From assembly GCF_004769635.1 (NCBI RefSeq), contig NZ_RQGH01000026.1, positions 372,001-436,000 of the forward strand: DNA of 64,000 bases. The letters are read 5' to 3'. Below are positions 18,989 through 29,389 of this stretch, piece after piece; the first letter of the stretch is position 1; each line of letters opens with the position of its first letter. The notes beneath the pieces are model-generated. The model worked only from the letters and a program-made list of their open reading frames with translations. It had not been told where the DNA came from and searched no databases. This stretch comes from Leptospira jelokensis. GTDB taxonomy: Bacteria; Spirochaetota; Leptospiria; Leptospirales; Leptospiraceae. The position numbers were made by a program, and so were the translations under genes.

Positions 18989-19828
18989 TTAAAACAAAGA
19001 ATCTTTGCGTAATCGTTCTACTTCCCATTGGAATGTTGTTTCACGAAGTTGAGGTGTGTTACCTTCCACGGTTCCTACTAGGGAATAACTCGTTTCTTTC
19101 CCATATGTTTCAGGTAGTTTTTTTAGAATGAATTTTCCTGATTTGATGAGATCGATCACATGTAGTAAAAATGGATCTTTTTCCTTACGACTCATCTCTT
19201 CCATTGCATAATAAAAAGTAGATAATCCTTTATAAAACCAATCGATGTATTCACTTTTGCCACGTGGCCAAATTTGTTCCAATCGAATCTCTGATTCTTG
19301 TACGAGTGACTTACCTAAAAATGGTTTTTGTAATACACGGCATTGGAAATAAATTTCAAAATTTAAATCCCTATCCCCACCTTTCTCAAAATCTACGCCA
19401 ATCCAACGGATCCATGATTTTTTTTCTTTGATTGGTAACGCAGGGATGAGGGCAAATAAATACCCTTGGTCTTTAAAAATCCTTTCATGTGCAAGGTGTT
19501 CTAAAATTTCAAGTGGGATCATATAATGGCCTTTTGACCATTCAATCACGTAAGGAATAGATTCCAATTGAAGATACTCTGGCGGAGTTTCCGTACGGAT
19601 GATATCACCAAACTGAGTCAAGATGAAGATAAAGGATAAAAGTTCTTGGCGACTAAGGCTTGATAAGACACTCACAGAACCACTTAAATTTTGAAGGGCT
19701 CTGCGAATCATTAAATGTTGTTGGAGTTGGGTTTGATTTTCGGATAAAATAATCCCTAGGTGTTTTTCAAAATTGCGAAGTTTTGATCGTTCGCAAGACT
19801 TAAAATTTCCTGAGAGACTAAATGGCAC
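18989..19828 (-). CDS. Protein of unknown function
   Basis: 279 residues, soluble, with many aromatic and charged residues and no signal peptide or recognised motif. The GTG start directly abuts the purD stop, and it ends 23 bases before prfB, so it lies inside a compact valS-purD-unknown-prfB series on one strand. Its operon position and unbroken length support a real gene. I cannot assign a family. Confidence 0.75.
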   Translation of the reverse strand: MPFSLSGNFKSCERSKLRNFEKHLGIILSENQTQLQQHLMIRRALQNLSGSVSVLSSLSRQELLSFIFILTQFGDIIRTETPPEYLQLESIPYVIEWSKGHYMIPLEILEHLAHERIFKDQGYLFALIPALPIKEKKSWIRWIGVDFEKGGDRDLNFEIYFQCRVLQKPFLGKSLVQESEIRLEQIWPRGKSEYIDWFYKGLSTFYYAMEEMSRKEKDPFLLHVIDLIKSGKFILKKLPETYGKETSYSLVGTVEGNTPQLRETTFQWEVERLRKDSLF

Positions 19829-21106
19829 TTAAAGGGCTCTCCTACCTATATCTTTTCTGTAAAATGTATTCGGAGCTTTTATTTTTCCTAAGAAAAGGTA
19901 ACACTCATCAATCGCATTTTTTAAACTATTCCCAAAAGAAGTAATGCCAAGGATACGCCCGCCATTCGCAAGAATCGAAGAGTTTTCTTTTTTTGTTCCT
20001 GCATGATACACAACCACATTTCCTTCGTTTGGTGGTATTTCCAAAGTCATTCCTTTTTCTGGTGAATCAGGATACCCCTTGGCCGCAAGCACAACTACAG
20101 CAGAAGAACCTTGTTTTAACTTTAGGTTTCGTTCTGGTAGATTTCCGGTGGCAGAGGCATAAAAAATTGGCAAAATATCCTCATCGAGAAGTCGCAATAC
20201 ACATTGTGTTTCAGGGTCACCAAATCGACAATTGAACTCAACTACATTTGGTTCTCCTTCTTTTGTGATCATAAGTCCAACATAAAGAAGGCCTTTGTAT
20301 GGGTGACCAGACCTCTTAAAATCATCTAACATAGGTTCAATGATTTGCGATTTGACTTTTGAAAGAACTGAATCAGTTACGATGGGAGCCGGTGCATAAG
20401 CACCCATTCCACCAGTGTTTGGCCCGATGTCTCCATCATACGCACGTTTGTGGTCTTGGGCTGCAGGCAAACACATGTACCTTTCCCCATCAGTAATCAC
20501 AAAAAGAGAAGCTTCTTCCCCTTCCAAAAAGGATTCAATGACAACTTTGTTGCCACTTTGACCAAATTTGGATTCTAAAAAGATTTCATCTAAGGCACGT
20601 TTGACTTCTTTTAATTCAAATGCAACAGTTACACCTTTTCCTGCCGCAAGGCCATCTGCTTTCACAACCAATGGTAACAATTCTTTTTGTGCATAACTCC
20701 AAGCAGATTCATGGTCGGTGAAAACTGCAAACGAAGCAGTGGGAACTTTTGCGCGTTTCATCATTTCTTTTGCGAAATGTTTACTACCTTCCACTTGCGC
20801 ACAATAGGCGGATGGCCCAAAACATGGGATTCCAATTTCATCACACCAATCCGCAATTCCATTCACAAGTGGATCTTCAGGACCCACCAAAACTAGGTTT
20901 GTTTTCGATGATTTTAAGTATTCAAAAAACTTTGATTTGTCGGTGATGGAAATCTCATTTGGAGTTAGTAAAACATCAGAGGTAAATCCTCCGTTCCCTG
21001 GGAATACTTTTAATGATTCCAAAGAATTTGATTTGGAAACTGCATCCGCTAACGCATGTTCCCTTCCGCCACTTCCTAATAATAAAACTTTATATTTATT
21101 TTCCAA
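19829..21106 (-). CDS. purD: Phosphoribosylamine-glycine ligase
   Basis: ATP-grasp enzyme of purine synthesis that joins glycine to 5-phosphoribosylamine; 425 residues. The N-terminal domain starts with [15 protein letters not shown]. The central [15 protein letters not shown] and the metal-binding [12 protein letters not shown] are typical of PurD. Its ATG overlaps the end of valS by 11 bases. No other pur gene is nearby. Confidence 0.96.
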   Translation of the reverse strand: MENKYKVLLLGSGGREHALADAVSKSNSLESLKVFPGNGGFTSDVLLTPNEISITDKSKFFEYLKSSKTNLVLVGPEDPLVNGIADWCDEIGIPCFGPSAYCAQVEGSKHFAKEMMKRAKVPTASFAVFTDHESAWSYAQKELLPLVVKADGLAAGKGVTVAFELKEVKRALDEIFLESKFGQSGNKVVIESFLEGEEASLFVITDGERYMCLPAAQDHKRAYDGDIGPNTGGMGAYAPAPIVTDSVLSKVKSQIIEPMLDDFKRSGHPYKGLLYVGLMITKEGEPNVVEFNCRFGDPETQCVLRLLDEDILPIFYASATGNLPERNLKLKQGSSAVVVLAAKGYPDSPEKGMTLEIPPNEGNVVVYHAGTKKENSSILANGGRILGITSFGNSLKNAIDECYLFLGKIKAPNTFYRKDIGRRAL

Positions 21107-23780
21107 TTTTTTCCAACGCCCTAACTGTACTTTCTAATTTCTCTTTCCAAGTGTTGTATTTTTCCCTTTCTTTTTCCACAACATCTGGTTTTGCTTTTTC
21201 CAAAAAGGAAGGATTATTGATTTTGTTTTCTAATTTTTCCATTTCGGATTGGATTTGTTTTTTTTCTTTTTCCAATCTTTGTTTTTCTTTTTCAAAATCA
21301 AAAATCCCTTCTAATGGTAATATGATTTCACCGATTGAAAACGCACCTACCGAATCGGTATTTTTTAATTCATAAGTGTCTAAAAATTCCAAAGTCTCTG
21401 CTTTCGATAATTGCAGAATGGATTTACTTTCGCGTTCCATCATTTCTTTTAATTCTTTATTTGCGCACTTTAGAATCACCTTACATTTTTTCTCGGGTTT
21501 GACACCAAGTTCAGCACGCATATTTCGAATTTTCGTAATGATCTCGCGCACAAGTTCCATTCGGACGACAGCTGGTGATGACGCAGAGACTCCGTAAGCT
21601 TTTGGAAATTCAGTTTTTGCTAACTCTTTTGTATCGAGAAGAGAATGGATTTCTTCTGTGATAAATGGCATAAAGGGATGCAAAAGTCCAAGTGATTTTT
21701 TTAAAAGACTCACAAGGACTTGGCGTGCTTTTTCCCCAGACTCGGGAGTGACGTTACCATACACACGAGCTTTGGTTAATTCCAAGTACCAATCACAAAA
21801 CGATCCCCATACGAAATCGTAAATTGCATTCGCCATTTCAAAGAACAGATATCCAGAATATGCTTTTTCATACCTTGCAAACATTTGGTCAAATTCATTC
21901 AAAATCCAAAGGTCCGTGTCTTCCAATGTATCTAAGTCAGGTTCTTTGGGAGAAAAATCTTCCGGTAAATTCATAAATATGAACCGACTAGAATTCCAAA
22001 TCTTATTACAAAATGAACGATAACCATCTAACCTAGATTCGTCGAAAAGAATATCCTTTCCTTCCGGTAAAACGGCTGCCAAAAAGAACCGAAAACTATC
22101 GGTTCCGTATTTGGACATCATGTCTAGTGGATCCACAACATTGCCAAGTGACTTACTAAACTTCTTTCCATCTTTATCACGAACAAGTCCATGGATGAGA
22201 ACCTTTTGGAACGGAATATCACCCATAAATTTAAGACCATTCATGATCATCCGAGCGACCCAAAAGAAGATGATATCAAAACCTGTCACGAGAACAGAAG
22301 TTGGGTAGTATTGTTTCAGTTCTTCTGTTTGTTCGGGCCAACCAAAAACAGAAAATGGCCAAAGCCCAGAAGAAAACCAAGTATCCAAAACGTCTTCGTC
22401 TTGTTTGATCGTATCTTTGGTTACAGAAATTCCTTTTTTCTCAAATAGAGAAATGGCTTCTTCCAATGATTCTGCCACCACCATATCACCGTTTGGTGCA
22501 TAGTAGGCAGGGATTCTATGCCCCCACCACAGCTGGCGGGAGATACACCAATCGCGGATATTTTCCATCCATTCAAAATAGGTTTTTTCCCACATCTTTG
22601 GTTGGAACTGAACCTTTCCCGATTTCACTACTTCAATCGCAGGTTTGGCGAGGGATTCAATTTTCACAAACCATTGTGTGGATAACAAAGGTTCGATGAC
22701 AGCTCCACCACGTTGGTTGTGACCTACACTGTGAACATGTGTTTCAATTTTTTCAATATAACCTTTGGATTCCAACTCTTCCACCACACGTTTGCGTGCT
22801 TCAAAGCGGTCGAGTCCATTGTATTTCCCTGCAAATGAATTCAGAGTTCCATCCAAATTCATAATGTTGATTGGGGTTAAATTGAGCCTTAATCCAGCTT
22901 CATAGTCATTTGGGTCGTGAGCTGGGGTGATTTTCACAAGTCCAGATCCAAATTCTTTGTCCACAAAGGAATCAAATAACACTGGAATTTCTTTTTCAGC
23001 AATTGGTAAAAATACAAACTTATCTTTTAAGTCCGAATAACGTTTGTCATCTGGATGAGCACAAACGGCAACGTCACCAAACATGGTTTCTGGTCTTGTG
23101 GTTGCGACTACAATGTATTCGCCAGGCTTTAATGATTTTGGATCTTTGGTTTTGAATTCAGCCTTCGGGTATTTAATATGGTAAAGTTTCCCTTGTTTTT
23201 CTTTGTACTCCACTTCGATATCAGAAATGGCAGTTTTAGTAACAGGGCACCAATTGATGATTCGTTCCCCACGGTAGATCAATCCTTCATCAAAAAGAGT
23301 TCGAAACACCTTGATCACAGCTTTGGAAAGACCATCATCAAAGGTAAATCGTTCCTTTGACCAATCAACAGATTCACCGAGTAACCGTTGTTGTTTGGCA
23401 ATCATTCCACCTGAATGTTTTTTCCATTCCCAAACTTTTTCAATGAATTGTTCGCGAGTGTAATCGGTTCTCGATTTACCTTCCTTTGCTAACTCCCGTT
23501 CAACGACTACTTGAGTGGCAATCCCAGCATGGTCCATACCAGGTACCCATACCACGTTTTTCCCTTTTTTACGTTCGATGCGAATGATGATGTCTTGGAT
23601 GGTATGATTGAGAGCATGGCCAATGTGTAAATTCCCTGTGACATTCGGTGGTGGGATGACAATGGAAAATGTTTCTTTGCGCGATGTGTCAGGTGCAAAG
23701 GATTGTTTTTCTTCCCAGATTTGGTTCCACTTTGGTTCTACAGATTCAGGATCATAACGGTCGGGTAGATGTGATTTCAT
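21096..23780 (-). CDS. valS: Valyl-tRNA synthetase
   Basis: Class I synthetase for tRNA-Val, 894 residues. The HIGH motif is HIGH at 52-55, the editing domain includes [13 protein letters not shown], and the KMSKS loop reads KKFSKS. The C-terminal roughly 60 residues form the tRNA-binding coiled coil rich in Lys and Glu. It is the first gene of a tightly packed minus series with purD. The frame is intact. Confidence 0.97.
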   Translation of the reverse strand: MKSHLPDRYDPESVEPKWNQIWEEKQSFAPDTSRKETFSIVIPPPNVTGNLHIGHALNHTIQDIIIRIERKKGKNVVWVPGMDHAGIATQVVVERELAKEGKSRTDYTREQFIEKVWEWKKHSGGMIAKQQRLLGESVDWSKERFTFDDGLSKAVIKVFRTLFDEGLIYRGERIINWCPVTKTAISDIEVEYKEKQGKLYHIKYPKAEFKTKDPKSLKPGEYIVVATTRPETMFGDVAVCAHPDDKRYSDLKDKFVFLPIAEKEIPVLFDSFVDKEFGSGLVKITPAHDPNDYEAGLRLNLTPINIMNLDGTLNSFAGKYNGLDRFEARKRVVEELESKGYIEKIETHVHSVGHNQRGGAVIEPLLSTQWFVKIESLAKPAIEVVKSGKVQFQPKMWEKTYFEWMENIRDWCISRQLWWGHRIPAYYAPNGDMVVAESLEEAISLFEKKGISVTKDTIKQDEDVLDTWFSSGLWPFSVFGWPEQTEELKQYYPTSVLVTGFDIIFFWVARMIMNGLKFMGDIPFQKVLIHGLVRDKDGKKFSKSLGNVVDPLDMMSKYGTDSFRFFLAAVLPEGKDILFDESRLDGYRSFCNKIWNSSRFIFMNLPEDFSPKEPDLDTLEDTDLWILNEFDQMFARYEKAYSGYLFFEMANAIYDFVWGSFCDWYLELTKARVYGNVTPESGEKARQVLVSLLKKSLGLLHPFMPFITEEIHSLLDTKELAKTEFPKAYGVSASSPAVVRMELVREIITKIRNMRAELGVKPEKKCKVILKCANKELKEMMERESKSILQLSKAETLEFLDTYELKNTDSVGAFSIGEIILPLEGIFDFEKEKQRLEKEKKQIQSEMEKLENKINNPSFLEKAKPDVVEKEREKYNTWKEKLESTVRALEKIGK

Positions 23781-23898
23781 AGGGTCGATCGATTTCTTGG
23801 ACTTTACTATGTTTCGTGATGAGTTTAGGGGTCAAGGATGAAACAAAGTCCCATAGGTTCGCATTGACAGAAAGCTGGTCTAAAAGAATCTGGTTTGC

Positions 23899-24048
23899 AT
23901 GAACGCAAAAACAGCAAAAATCCTCGGCAAATATGCGACCTTCAAAGGTGTTTCAGAGAAACAATTGAAACGTGATTGGTTGTCTCTATCTCACATCGAG
24001 AAAGACAAAAAAAGACAAGAAATCCTAAAAGAAATCGCAAAGAAATAA
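23899..24048 (+). CDS. Small basic protein (49 residues)
   Basis: A short frame from ATG 23899 to TAA 24048 encodes a Lys-rich, probably helical peptide (MNAKTAKILGKYATF...). A TTGACA at 23864-23869 precedes it, but without a convincing -10. A perfect 8-bp hairpin with a T run follows six bases after the stop, so the unit has its own gene end. No strong ribosome site is visible. The function is unknown. Confidence 0.5.
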   Translation: MNAKTAKILGKYATFKGVSEKQLKRDWLSLSHIEKDKKRQEILKEIAKK

Positions 24049-24053
24049 TCTAA

Positions 24054-24077
24054 GCGGAAGGTTCCTTCCGCAGTTTT
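24054..24077 (+). terminator. Terminator hairpin abutting the next start codon
   Basis: The perfect stem GCGGAAGG / CCTTCCGC (24054-24061 and 24064-24071) has a 2-base loop and is followed by AG and TTTT (24074-24077). The ATG of the thioredoxin-like lipoprotein is the very next codon. The left arm carries GGAAGG, the only purine-rich ribosome-binding-like sequence before that ATG. Confidence 0.75.
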
Positions 24078-24524
24078 ATGGAACACCGATTCCAAACGTT
24101 TCTCACTTCTCTTTTTTTACTGCTTACACTCACCACCCTCTTACATTGCTCCAAGCAAAGTGACATAATTCTAACTCAGTATGAGGGATCTCTTTCCCAA
24201 GCGCACGAAAAAAACCGCAAACTCATTGTGGTCTTTGGGGCAAGTTGGTGCCCCGATTGCCGTGCCTTAGATGTGATTTTTAGAGACCCCGAAACCAAAT
24301 CCATTTTGGATTCCCAATTTGTGGTGATGAAGGTAGACGTTGGACGTTTCGACCAAAACTTAAGTCTAAATGCAAAACTAGGAGATCCCATCCAAAATGG
24401 GATCCCGGCTTTGGTTGTTGTCTCTCCCGATGGTGAAATCATCACTTCCACAAAAGGTGGTGAATTTTCGAATGCAAGTCACATGACAAAAGAACAAGTG
24501 TTAGAGTATTTGTACCGATTATAA
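24078..24524 (+). CDS. Thioredoxin-like lipoprotein
   Basis: 148 residues. A signal peptide with the lipobox-like LLHC puts the modified Cys near residue 23. A thioredoxin fold follows with the active site WCPDC near residues 55-59, close to the WCxxC of thioredoxins and of the DsbD C-terminal domain. It probably acts in periplasmic thiol-disulfide exchange, anchored to a membrane. The start codon sits directly on a terminator hairpin. A second thioredoxin-fold-like secreted gene follows 46 bases downstream. Confidence 0.82.
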   Translation: MEHRFQTFLTSLFLLLTLTTLLHCSKQSDIILTQYEGSLSQAHEKNRKLIVVFGASWCPDCRALDVIFRDPETKSILDSQFVVMKVDVGRFDQNLSLNAKLGDPIQNGIPALVVVSPDGEIITSTKGGEFSNASHMTKEQVLEYLYRL

Positions 24525-24570
24525 CATAGGTAACAACTTATTTATGCGAGTGTTCACAAAAGGAATCAAT

Positions 24571-25107
24571 ATGAAACCACAAACTAATTCCCCCATCAAT
24601 CCTTTATTACGGAAACCAATTCGATTTGGTCTATTTTGTTTGGTTTTACTCCTATCACATTCCTTTCGCCTAACAGCAGAAGATCTCTCACCTCCCACAT
24701 TAAAGATTGGTGACTCTCTTCCTGAAATCAATTATACCAACCAATGGGATGAACCAAGCCCCATCCCAAAAGAAACCAAAAAAGTTTTATTCATTTCCGA
24801 TATGGATGCAAGTAAAATCATTCACCCGATTTTAGAGAAGGAAGGAAAAGGGTATTTGGAATCCAAACATAGTATTCTCATTTCTGATATCCACAGAATG
24901 CCATCTCTCATCACTAAGTTTGTGGCACTTCCCAAAATGAAATCCTATCCATATACCCTTCGTTTGGTGAGAGAAGAAATGATAGCCGATCCCTTCCCAA
25001 GGACAAAAGGTTCGGTGACTATGATCCTTTTGAAAGATGGGAAGGTTACAAAAATCCAAATTTCGAATGTGGAAACAGAAGTGAAATCTTTTCTGGAAGG
25101 GAATTGA
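24571..25107 (+). CDS. Secreted redoxin-like protein without CxxC
   Basis: 178 residues from ATG 24571, chosen because AAAGGAATCAAT precedes it; an upstream ATG at 24544 has no such site. It has a signal peptide (cut near residue 37 after LTAED). The region LKIGDSLPEINYTNQWDE resembles the start of alkyl-hydroperoxide/thioredoxin-like domains. I see no CxxC, so any redox role is doubtful. Its stop overlaps the TTG of the next gene (TTGA at 25104-25107), indicating an operon. Confidence 0.7.
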   Translation: MKPQTNSPINPLLRKPIRFGLFCLVLLLSHSFRLTAEDLSPPTLKIGDSLPEINYTNQWDEPSPIPKETKKVLFISDMDASKIIHPILEKEGKGYLESKHSILISDIHRMPSLITKFVALPKMKSYPYTLRLVREEMIADPFPRTKGSVTMILLKDGKVTKIQISNVETEVKSFLEGN

Positions 25108-25595
25108 GTAGTATAACAAAACCATTGGATGATGTTTTTTATCGTAATGGAAATAAAGAGGATCTCTTCCAATTACAGGAACTATTTGTAGAATCCATTC
25201 TCAATGTATGTAGCAATGATTATACAGAAGAACAACTTAAAAAATGGACTTTGGGATCGAGGGATGGAAAACGCTGGCAAGAAATCATCAGTCAACAATT
25301 GGTCATAATAGCAGAATTTAACCAAACGATTATTGGTTTTGGTACTTTGGACCCACAAAACTGTATAGATTTACTATATGTAAGTTCAAAACATTTACGA
25401 TTAGGTATCGCAAAACAAATTTACCTCCGATTGGAAAAAGATGCAAAGGAGAGAAAGGTTAAAAAACTGATTTCCCATGTGAGTATCACTGCAAAACCTT
25501 TTTTTGAATCCCTTGGTTTTGTATTGTTACGTGAAAATATAATCAAAAGAGATGATGTAGAGTTTAAGAATTATACCTTTGAAAAAAATATTTAA
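25104..25595 (+). CDS. GNAT family N-acetyltransferase
   Basis: 163 residues from TTG, whose last two bases are shared with the upstream TGA; GGAAGGGA lies directly upstream. The GNAT core includes a beta strand IDLLYVSSKHLRLG (about 88-101), in which the acetyl-CoA pyrophosphate loop is RLGIAK, and the late SLGFVLL strand. The substrate is unknown. It overlaps the next gene's TTG start by 17 bases. Confidence 0.85.
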   Translation: MSSITKPLDDVFYRNGNKEDLFQLQELFVESILNVCSNDYTEEQLKKWTLGSRDGKRWQEIISQQLVIIAEFNQTIIGFGTLDPQNCIDLLYVSSKHLRLGIAKQIYLRLEKDAKERKVKKLISHVSITAKPFFESLGFVLLRENIIKRDDVEFKNYTFEKNI

Positions 25596-26406
25596 ATTCA
25601 TACTCTTCTCTCTAACAATCCTCTTTTTAAACTCTTTTGTTTTGGAACGATATTACGTTCGTTTTCCCATCTATGAAATCGAATCCACAAAAATACCCAA
25701 AAGTTTTGATGGTTACACAATCGCAGTGGTATCTGACTTACATTATGGTTTTCTAAACCCTGAATTTTGGATTCGCTATGTCATAGAGTCCATCAATGAA
25801 AAAAATCCCGATTTAATTGTTGGGCTAGGAGATTATGTAAAAAAAAGAAATTTTGATGAAGAGTTGGTTTCTGTTTGGAAGTTACTTCCACTTTTAAAAG
25901 GCAAAGATAAGGAAGTGTTTGTCAATGGAAATCATGACCATTGGGCCAATCATTCACTTTCCCTTCGGTTATTAGAAGAAAGTAGAAAATCCATTAGAAA
26001 TCGAACCATTGAAATTCATAGAGGCAATGAAAAAATCATCTTAGGTGGGTTAGGTGATTTTTGGGAAGACCACCTTCCAATTGATCAGGTCTTCCAACAC
26101 ACGGATCCAAAACAATTTCGAATCGCAATTGCCCATAATCCAGAATCTGCTGATACACCTCATTTAGAATCCATTGATCTTTTCATCACTGGTCATACCC
26201 ATGGTGGACAAGTAAGGATTCCTTTTTTTCAGCTTTCACCAATTTTACCAGTTAACAATAAGACCTATGATGTTGGGATTAAAAATTCCTTGTTTAACGA
26301 AATGGTTTTTATTTCTGCAGGGATTGGTTGGTCTATTTTACCCCTTCGGTTCAACTGTCCATCCGAAGTGCCCATCCTCATCTTACGCCACAAAGCTGAT
26401 AAATGA
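25579..26406 (+). CDS. Membrane-anchored calcineurin-like metallophosphoesterase
   Basis: 275 residues from TTG, overlapping the GNAT gene. One N-terminal hydrophobic segment (about 3-22) precedes a metallophosphoesterase domain with all metal-binding motifs: SDLHYG, GLGDYV, GNHDHW and GHTHGGQ. It resembles the YaeI family, whose characterised members act on phospholipid-like or phosphodiester substrates. It is the last gene of the packed run 24078-26406. Confidence 0.88.
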   Translation: MKKIFKFILFSLTILFLNSFVLERYYVRFPIYEIESTKIPKSFDGYTIAVVSDLHYGFLNPEFWIRYVIESINEKNPDLIVGLGDYVKKRNFDEELVSVWKLLPLLKGKDKEVFVNGNHDHWANHSLSLRLLEESRKSIRNRTIEIHRGNEKIILGGLGDFWEDHLPIDQVFQHTDPKQFRIAIAHNPESADTPHLESIDLFITGHTHGGQVRIPFFQLSPILPVNNKTYDVGIKNSLFNEMVFISAGIGWSILPLRFNCPSEVPILILRHKADK

Positions 26407-26768
26407 ATCTAATGTTCTAGTTTAAGACCTTTGGATCTTTTACACTCTTTTTCATTTCGAACTACGCCTGAGGTTATCCTTTGGCTGATCTTTTTTTATA
26501 ATTTAACTACAATGGAAAACTGATTTTAAATTTAAGCTAACATTCATTAAATGAAACAGACCTACAAATTCCAAAGCCCAAATTCACTGGATTCTGTCAG
26601 GTCGGTTGGTATCTTTTTTCAACCACTCCATCTCCCTTCCTATCTTCCAAAAAAGTTAGATATCACACTTTTTTTCCACAAAACTTCAAAATCTACTTGA
26701 AAACGATGTTCGCGATTCTATAACTCTTTTCCAAACGTTAATCTGATCTAAATGAGAGAGAAACCATT
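26407..26768. other. Intergenic stretch before the flavin monooxygenase
   Basis: About 360 bases without a convincing gene. A 49-codon plus frame at 26551-26700 has no ribosome site and is not called. The last 72 bases hold a good promoter (listed separately). No repeat or strong hairpin is evident. Confidence 0.5.
26697..26724 (+). promoter_or_regulatory. Candidate sigma-70-type promoter
   Basis: TTGAAA (26697-26702) and TATAAC (26719-26724) are spaced by 16 bases, 44 bases upstream of the flavin monooxygenase start. GAGAGAAA lies upstream of the ATG as a ribosome site. It is one of the better -35/-10 pairs in the window. Confidence 0.55.
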
Positions 26769-28187
26769 ATGGCACTTCCGAAAGTCTGTGTAATTGGAGC
26801 TGGTTCGTCTGGAATCACCGTCATCAAATCCTTAAAGGAACATGGCATCCCCTTTGATTGTTATGAAAAGGGAAGTGATGTTGGTGGCAACTGGCGGTAC
26901 AAAAATGATAATGGCCTCAGTAATATTTATAAATCCTTACACATCAACACGCATCGAGATCGTATGGAATACCGTGATTTCCCGATGCCAACAAACTACC
27001 CCGATTATCCGAATCACGAACCGATCCAACAATACTTTTTATCCTATGTTGACCACTTTGGACTTCGCAAACACATCCAATTTAAAAATGGAGTGAAAAA
27101 AGCAGAACGGACGGAAGATGGACTTTGGAAAATCACACCGGAAAAAGGACCAACCCAAATCTATGATGTGTTAGTCGTTGCGAATGGACACCATTGGAGT
27201 GAACGATGGCCGGACCCAGCTTTTCCTGGAAAATTCTCTGGCCAAACCATCCACTCCCATTCTTACGTTGACCCAAAAACACCGGTTAACTGCGAAGGAA
27301 AAAACGTTGTGGTGCTTGGTATGGGAAATAGTGCCATGGACATCTCTGTTGAATTGTCTAGGCCCGGTGTTGCCAAAAAAGTTTTTTTATCTGCCAGGAG
27401 AGGTGCCTACGTCATCCCAAACTATTTGTTTGGAAAACCATTAGACAAACTCACAGAATACACACCCCATTGGGTTCCCTTTTTTATCCAACAAACACTC
27501 GCTCACTTACTGATTCGATTTGGTGTGGGAAAGATGGAAGATTTTGGTTTACCCAAACCAGATCATAAATTTGGTTCTGCCCACCCAACCATTTCACAAG
27601 ACTTACTCGTGAGACTTGGCCGAGGGGATATCAAACCAAAACCTGTGATCACTGAACTCCGTGGAAAAAAAATTGCCTTTGCCGATGGAACAGAAGAAGA
27701 AGCGGATGTCCTCATCTACTGCACAGGTTATAATATCAAGTTCCCTTTCTTTGATGAAGATTTTCTCTCAGCACCAAACAACTACATCCCACTCTATTAT
27801 AAAATGATCAAACCAGGGATCAATAATTTGTTTTTTGTAGGCCTTATGCAACCGTTAGGTGCCATCATGCCTCTTGCAGAATGCCAAGGAAAATGGATCG
27901 CTCAGTACCTAACAGGAAATTACGTTTTACCTTCCAAGGAAGAAATGGAGGCCTCCATCCAAAAAGATGAGAGGGCGATGAAAAAACGGTATGTCAGTAG
28001 CACAAGGCACACCATCCAAGTGGATTATGATAGCTTTTTGTATGAGATGAAAAAGGAAATGGAACGAGGCAAAAAAAAGGCAATGAAAGAAGGAAACCAT
28101 TTGCCAATTGAAGCACGTGCCATGTACCATTCAGAGAGCCGTCATGTTTCTCCGTCGCGCAAACAAAAACAATTGGTTTCCAAGTAA
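26769..28187 (+). CDS. Flavin-containing monooxygenase (class B)
   Basis: 472 residues. The N-terminal FAD-binding GAGSSG is at 10-15 and the NADPH-binding GMGNSAMD near 190-197. Just before the second fold lies the FMO fingerprint FSGQTIHSHSY, matching FxGxxxHxxxY/F. This separates it from plain NAD(P)H reductases. It could be an N- or S-oxygenating FMO or a Baeyer-Villiger type; the substrate is unknown. It has its own promoter. The M23 gene's likely start lies inside its 3' end. Confidence 0.9.
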   Translation: MALPKVCVIGAGSSGITVIKSLKEHGIPFDCYEKGSDVGGNWRYKNDNGLSNIYKSLHINTHRDRMEYRDFPMPTNYPDYPNHEPIQQYFLSYVDHFGLRKHIQFKNGVKKAERTEDGLWKITPEKGPTQIYDVLVVANGHHWSERWPDPAFPGKFSGQTIHSHSYVDPKTPVNCEGKNVVVLGMGNSAMDISVELSRPGVAKKVFLSARRGAYVIPNYLFGKPLDKLTEYTPHWVPFFIQQTLAHLLIRFGVGKMEDFGLPKPDHKFGSAHPTISQDLLVRLGRGDIKPKPVITELRGKKIAFADGTEEEADVLIYCTGYNIKFPFFDEDFLSAPNNYIPLYYKMIKPGINNLFFVGLMQPLGAIMPLAECQGKWIAQYLTGNYVLPSKEEMEASIQKDERAMKKRYVSSTRHTIQVDYDSFLYEMKKEMERGKKKAMKEGNHLPIEARAMYHSESRHVSPSRKQKQLVSK

Positions 28188-28911
28188 AACAATTGGATTT
28201 CTAATCCACACAATCTGTTCCCTCCTACTCGGAACTGGTTGTGTGTCCAAAGGGTATTCTTACCAAGGGAACCCTCTCTTTGGATGGATGGAGTCATCGG
28301 GAGAGGTTCGCACTACGGACCCATTTCCCATTCTCAAACGTTACCCCTCATTCCATGCGATAGACTTTGAATTTCCCGTTGGTGGAAAATATGCCGATGG
28401 CTATTACTTAGCGCAAAAATTTGGATCCGAAAATGCAAAGTTTGGTGGCAGAAAACATTTAGGAGAAGATTGGAATGCCCTTACTGGTGGTGACTCTGAT
28501 TTTGCAGCCCCTGTGTATGCGTTTGGAAATGGTGTGGTCTCAGAGATTGCCGATTATGGTGGGGGATGGGGGAAGGTAGTTCGCATTGTGCACCACCAGA
28601 ACTTAGCAAATGGGAATTTTTATCATTTAGAAACTGTGTATGCCCACCTTCATACCATCGATGTGGAACCAGGCCAACTTGTCAAAAAAACTGAGTGGAT
28701 CGGAACCATCGGAGATGCAGGGGGGAGTTACCCAGCCCACCTTCACTTTGAACTAAGATCAACAGTAGGTGCACCGTTAGGTGGAGGGTATGGACTGACA
28801 ACGGATGGATTTTTACCACCCACGAGGTGGCTTATGACATACGGTCCTAAAGAAAAATCATTTAACGAAGAAACCTTCCAATGGATCGGTGAAAAAAACG
28901 GAACTTTATAA
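28144..28911 (+). CDS. M23 peptidase lipoprotein
   Basis: 255 residues from ATG 28144, which gives a standard signal peptide with lipobox LGTGC (Cys near 34); a frame from 28108 would add a poor leader. The LytM/M23 domain has the zinc ligands H and D in HLGED, the AHLHT His, and HLHFE. It is predicted to cleave peptidoglycan crosslinks from a membrane anchor. It overlaps the monooxygenase by 44 bases in another frame. Confidence 0.85.
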   Translation: MFLRRANKNNWFPSKTIGFLIHTICSLLLGTGCVSKGYSYQGNPLFGWMESSGEVRTTDPFPILKRYPSFHAIDFEFPVGGKYADGYYLAQKFGSENAKFGGRKHLGEDWNALTGGDSDFAAPVYAFGNGVVSEIADYGGGWGKVVRIVHHQNLANGNFYHLETVYAHLHTIDVEPGQLVKKTEWIGTIGDAGGSYPAHLHFELRSTVGAPLGGGYGLTTDGFLPPTRWLMTYGPKEKSFNEETFQWIGEKNGTL

Positions 28912-28997
28912 TTGTTCCCTTCCATTTTAAACCAAATGGTCGTACTTTTCCGTAATCGGTTTTCAATTTCCTAATACAGAACCAACGTGACTAACGC

Positions 28998-29360
28998 TTA
29001 AAAACTTTTGATGAACTCCAACACTTCGTCTTCTTTTTCAGCATTTGTGTCATAAAAATTACAATGGATTTCGTATAGGCCTTCCTGATCCACTCTCTCC
29101 GACTTCAATGTCTTCACAAGGAAATCGATTGATCCTGTCATCGAAATCATTTTTAAAGATATTTTTAATATCGAAGGCACTTCAATGTCATAAGGATGGA
29201 AAAACTTAATCCCTCTGGCACTGATATGTTTTTTCGAATCATAATCCTTCAATAATTCCAATTGAACTTCAAAGGTTGCAGGGATTTCGGTATAATGATT
29301 TGGTTTCATGGTCTTTGCAAATACTGTAACAAACATAGAATTGAGAATACATGCATTCAA
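28998..29360 (-). CDS. PilZ-like domain protein
   Basis: Up to 120 residues; the real start may be an internal ATG (29310), giving 104 residues. The pattern of short strands ending in GLYEIHCNFYD and a final helix resembles a PilZ domain. The c-di-GMP-binding RxxxR and D/NxSxxG motifs are not recognisable, so it may be a non-binding PilZ. It stands alone, convergent with the M23 gene. Confidence 0.5.
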   Translation of the reverse strand: MNACILNSMFVTVFAKTMKPNHYTEIPATFEVQLELLKDYDSKKHISARGIKFFHPYDIEVPSILKISLKMISMTGSIDFLVKTLKSERVDQEGLYEIHCNFYDTNAEKEDEVLEFIKSF

Positions 29361-29389
29361 TTACTATTTTATTACGGTTGTATAAATCT

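Noticed and set aside
26551..26700. 49-codon plus frame upstream of the monooxygenase
   Set aside because: No ribosome site, low-complexity composition, and the promoter of the next gene overlaps its end.
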